Positions 63,300 to 64,000 of a stretch of DNA of 64,000 bases are shown piece after piece. Position numbers and translations under genes: made by a program. How positions within the stretch are numbered: position 1 is the first letter of the stretch; every line of letters begins with the position of its first letter. The notes below the pieces were generated by a model. That model searched no databases and was not told where the DNA came from. It saw nothing but the letters and a program-made list of their open reading frames with translations. The stretch is from positions 62,001 to 126,000 of the forward strand of contig JAALGZ010000055.1 in assembly GCA_015227615.1 (NCBI GenBank), written 5' to 3'. Origin of the DNA: Labyrinthula sp. Ha (lineage: Eukaryota; Sar; Bigyra; Labyrinthulida; Labyrinthulaceae).

Positions 63300-64000
63300 C
63301 GTTTTTTTGACTCCGGAGTCAAATACTCCTAAATCTCATTGGCCGAATTTTTAATTGCTCAAAAATTTTTTTTGAAAAAATCAAACCAACAAAATCAAAA
63401 TAAAAAATTTGAAATCGTGAAAGTTGCATGATAAAAGACAGGACAGGACAAAGCTAGGACCCCGAAAACACAATAATTTACAAGATTTAATAAGAGCTTA
63501 CAAGATTTAACAAGATTTTACAAGATCTAAGAAGATTTAGGAATATTTAAAACATGTTACAAGATTTAAAAATATTGAACAAATTTGAGTGCAAGAAGAG
63601 AGCCAGGAAAAACAAAAGGTAAATTTTGAACAAAATTGAGGTCAAGAAGCGAGTCAGTAAAACCAAAAGGTAGACATTGAATAAGATTTAGTGCTGCTCA
63701 GAGGGTTGAAAAAGCAGAATTTGGTCAAGGAAAAGGTTAAGGTTCAGGATTATTCAGAGCAACCTAGATTAGATGACGAATCCACTTAAGTTCTAAATTT
63801 TAATTCTAACAAAAATCTAAATCTTCCGAATTTCAGTTTTCAAAATTATTTGTCTTAAACTTCTAATTAAGTCACTTCATATATTTACATATGAACATCT
63901 ACACATATTTTCAAGTTTCTGTATTCAAGCTATGGAAAAAGATTCAAATTCATCCTCATCTTCATCGAGGGCCGAGTGGGGAGGGAGGGCCGAGTCATGG
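63300..64000 (-). mobile_element. inverted, window-truncated copy of element A family
   Basis: Starting at the end GACTCCGGAGTCAAATACTCC (near 63310), the sequence matches element A read from its right end inward, through CATTGGCCGAATTTTTA and the GGCCGAGTGGGGAGGGAGGG segment at the window edge. It therefore equals A positions about 14965 down to 14358 in reverse orientation. It contains extra tandem repeats absent from A: repeated ACAAGATTTA units (about 63478-63560) and two to three units of about 50 bp around 63573-63680 (AACAAAATTGAGGTCAAGAA type). The other end lies outside the window, so neither full length nor target duplication can be checked. Confidence 0.7.

Noticed and set aside
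1-64000. Virus-like elements, LTR elements, CRISPR arrays, rRNA, telomeric repeats
   Set aside because: Looked for on both strands; no reverse transcriptase, integrase, capsid or polymerase motifs, no long direct terminal repeats, no spaced repeat array and no telomere-type repeats were seen.

Overview
The window is nuclear DNA from an AT-rich eukaryote, most likely a protist or alga; I cannot name the lineage. The supporting evidence is spliceosomal introns, a cullin, an HSP110-type chaperone, a histone-fold/HMG-box protein, single genes with their own promoters, and a Cys tRNA with a pol III T-run. The code looks standard: TAA, TAG and TGA all end recognisable frames. Introns are few and can be very short. 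Two introns of exactly 28 nt and one of 31 nt can be placed with confidence because splicing them restores conserved protein sequence in a short-chain dehydrogenase and in a cullin. One 95-nt intron is also present in the cullin.

Layout. Positions 1-4.5 kb are gene-poor. At 4.6-14 kb lie a tiny candidate gene, an orphan 557-aa protein, a giant single-exon protein with EF-hand-like motifs (1808 aa) and an SDR oxidoreductase, followed by an 893-bp terminal-inverted-repeat element. After 3 kb of gene-poor DNA come an LRR-like orphan, a coiled-coil miniprotein and a CUL3-like cullin (18-22.3 kb). At 28-30 kb a BED-finger protein that looks like a domesticated hAT transposase is divergent from a ketopantoate-reductase-type enzyme. 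An ATP-grasp protein sits at 34.6-36.1 kb. A candidate multi-exon gene, an IPT/TIG-domain protein and a second LRR-like orphan fill 39.6-44.1 kb. An 8-kb gene-poor stretch leads to tRNA-Cys, a protein joining an HMG box to a CHRAC/Pol-epsilon-type histone fold, and HSP110 (52.3-55.8 kb). The right end is gene-poor and carries a second TIR element with a different end and a 9-bp target duplication, plus an inverted, incomplete copy of the first element at the window edge.

The genes do not form one pathway. They cover protein turnover (cullin), protein folding (HSP110), chromatin (HMG/histone fold), transcription-factor-like proteins (BED, IPT/TIG), redox or cofactor metabolism (SDR, pantoate reductase, ATP-grasp) and several orphans. 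Several gene starts share a TAACGGT-like (Myb/MSA-like) motif a short distance upstream. No retrovirus-like or other virus-like element, CRISPR array or rRNA was recognised.
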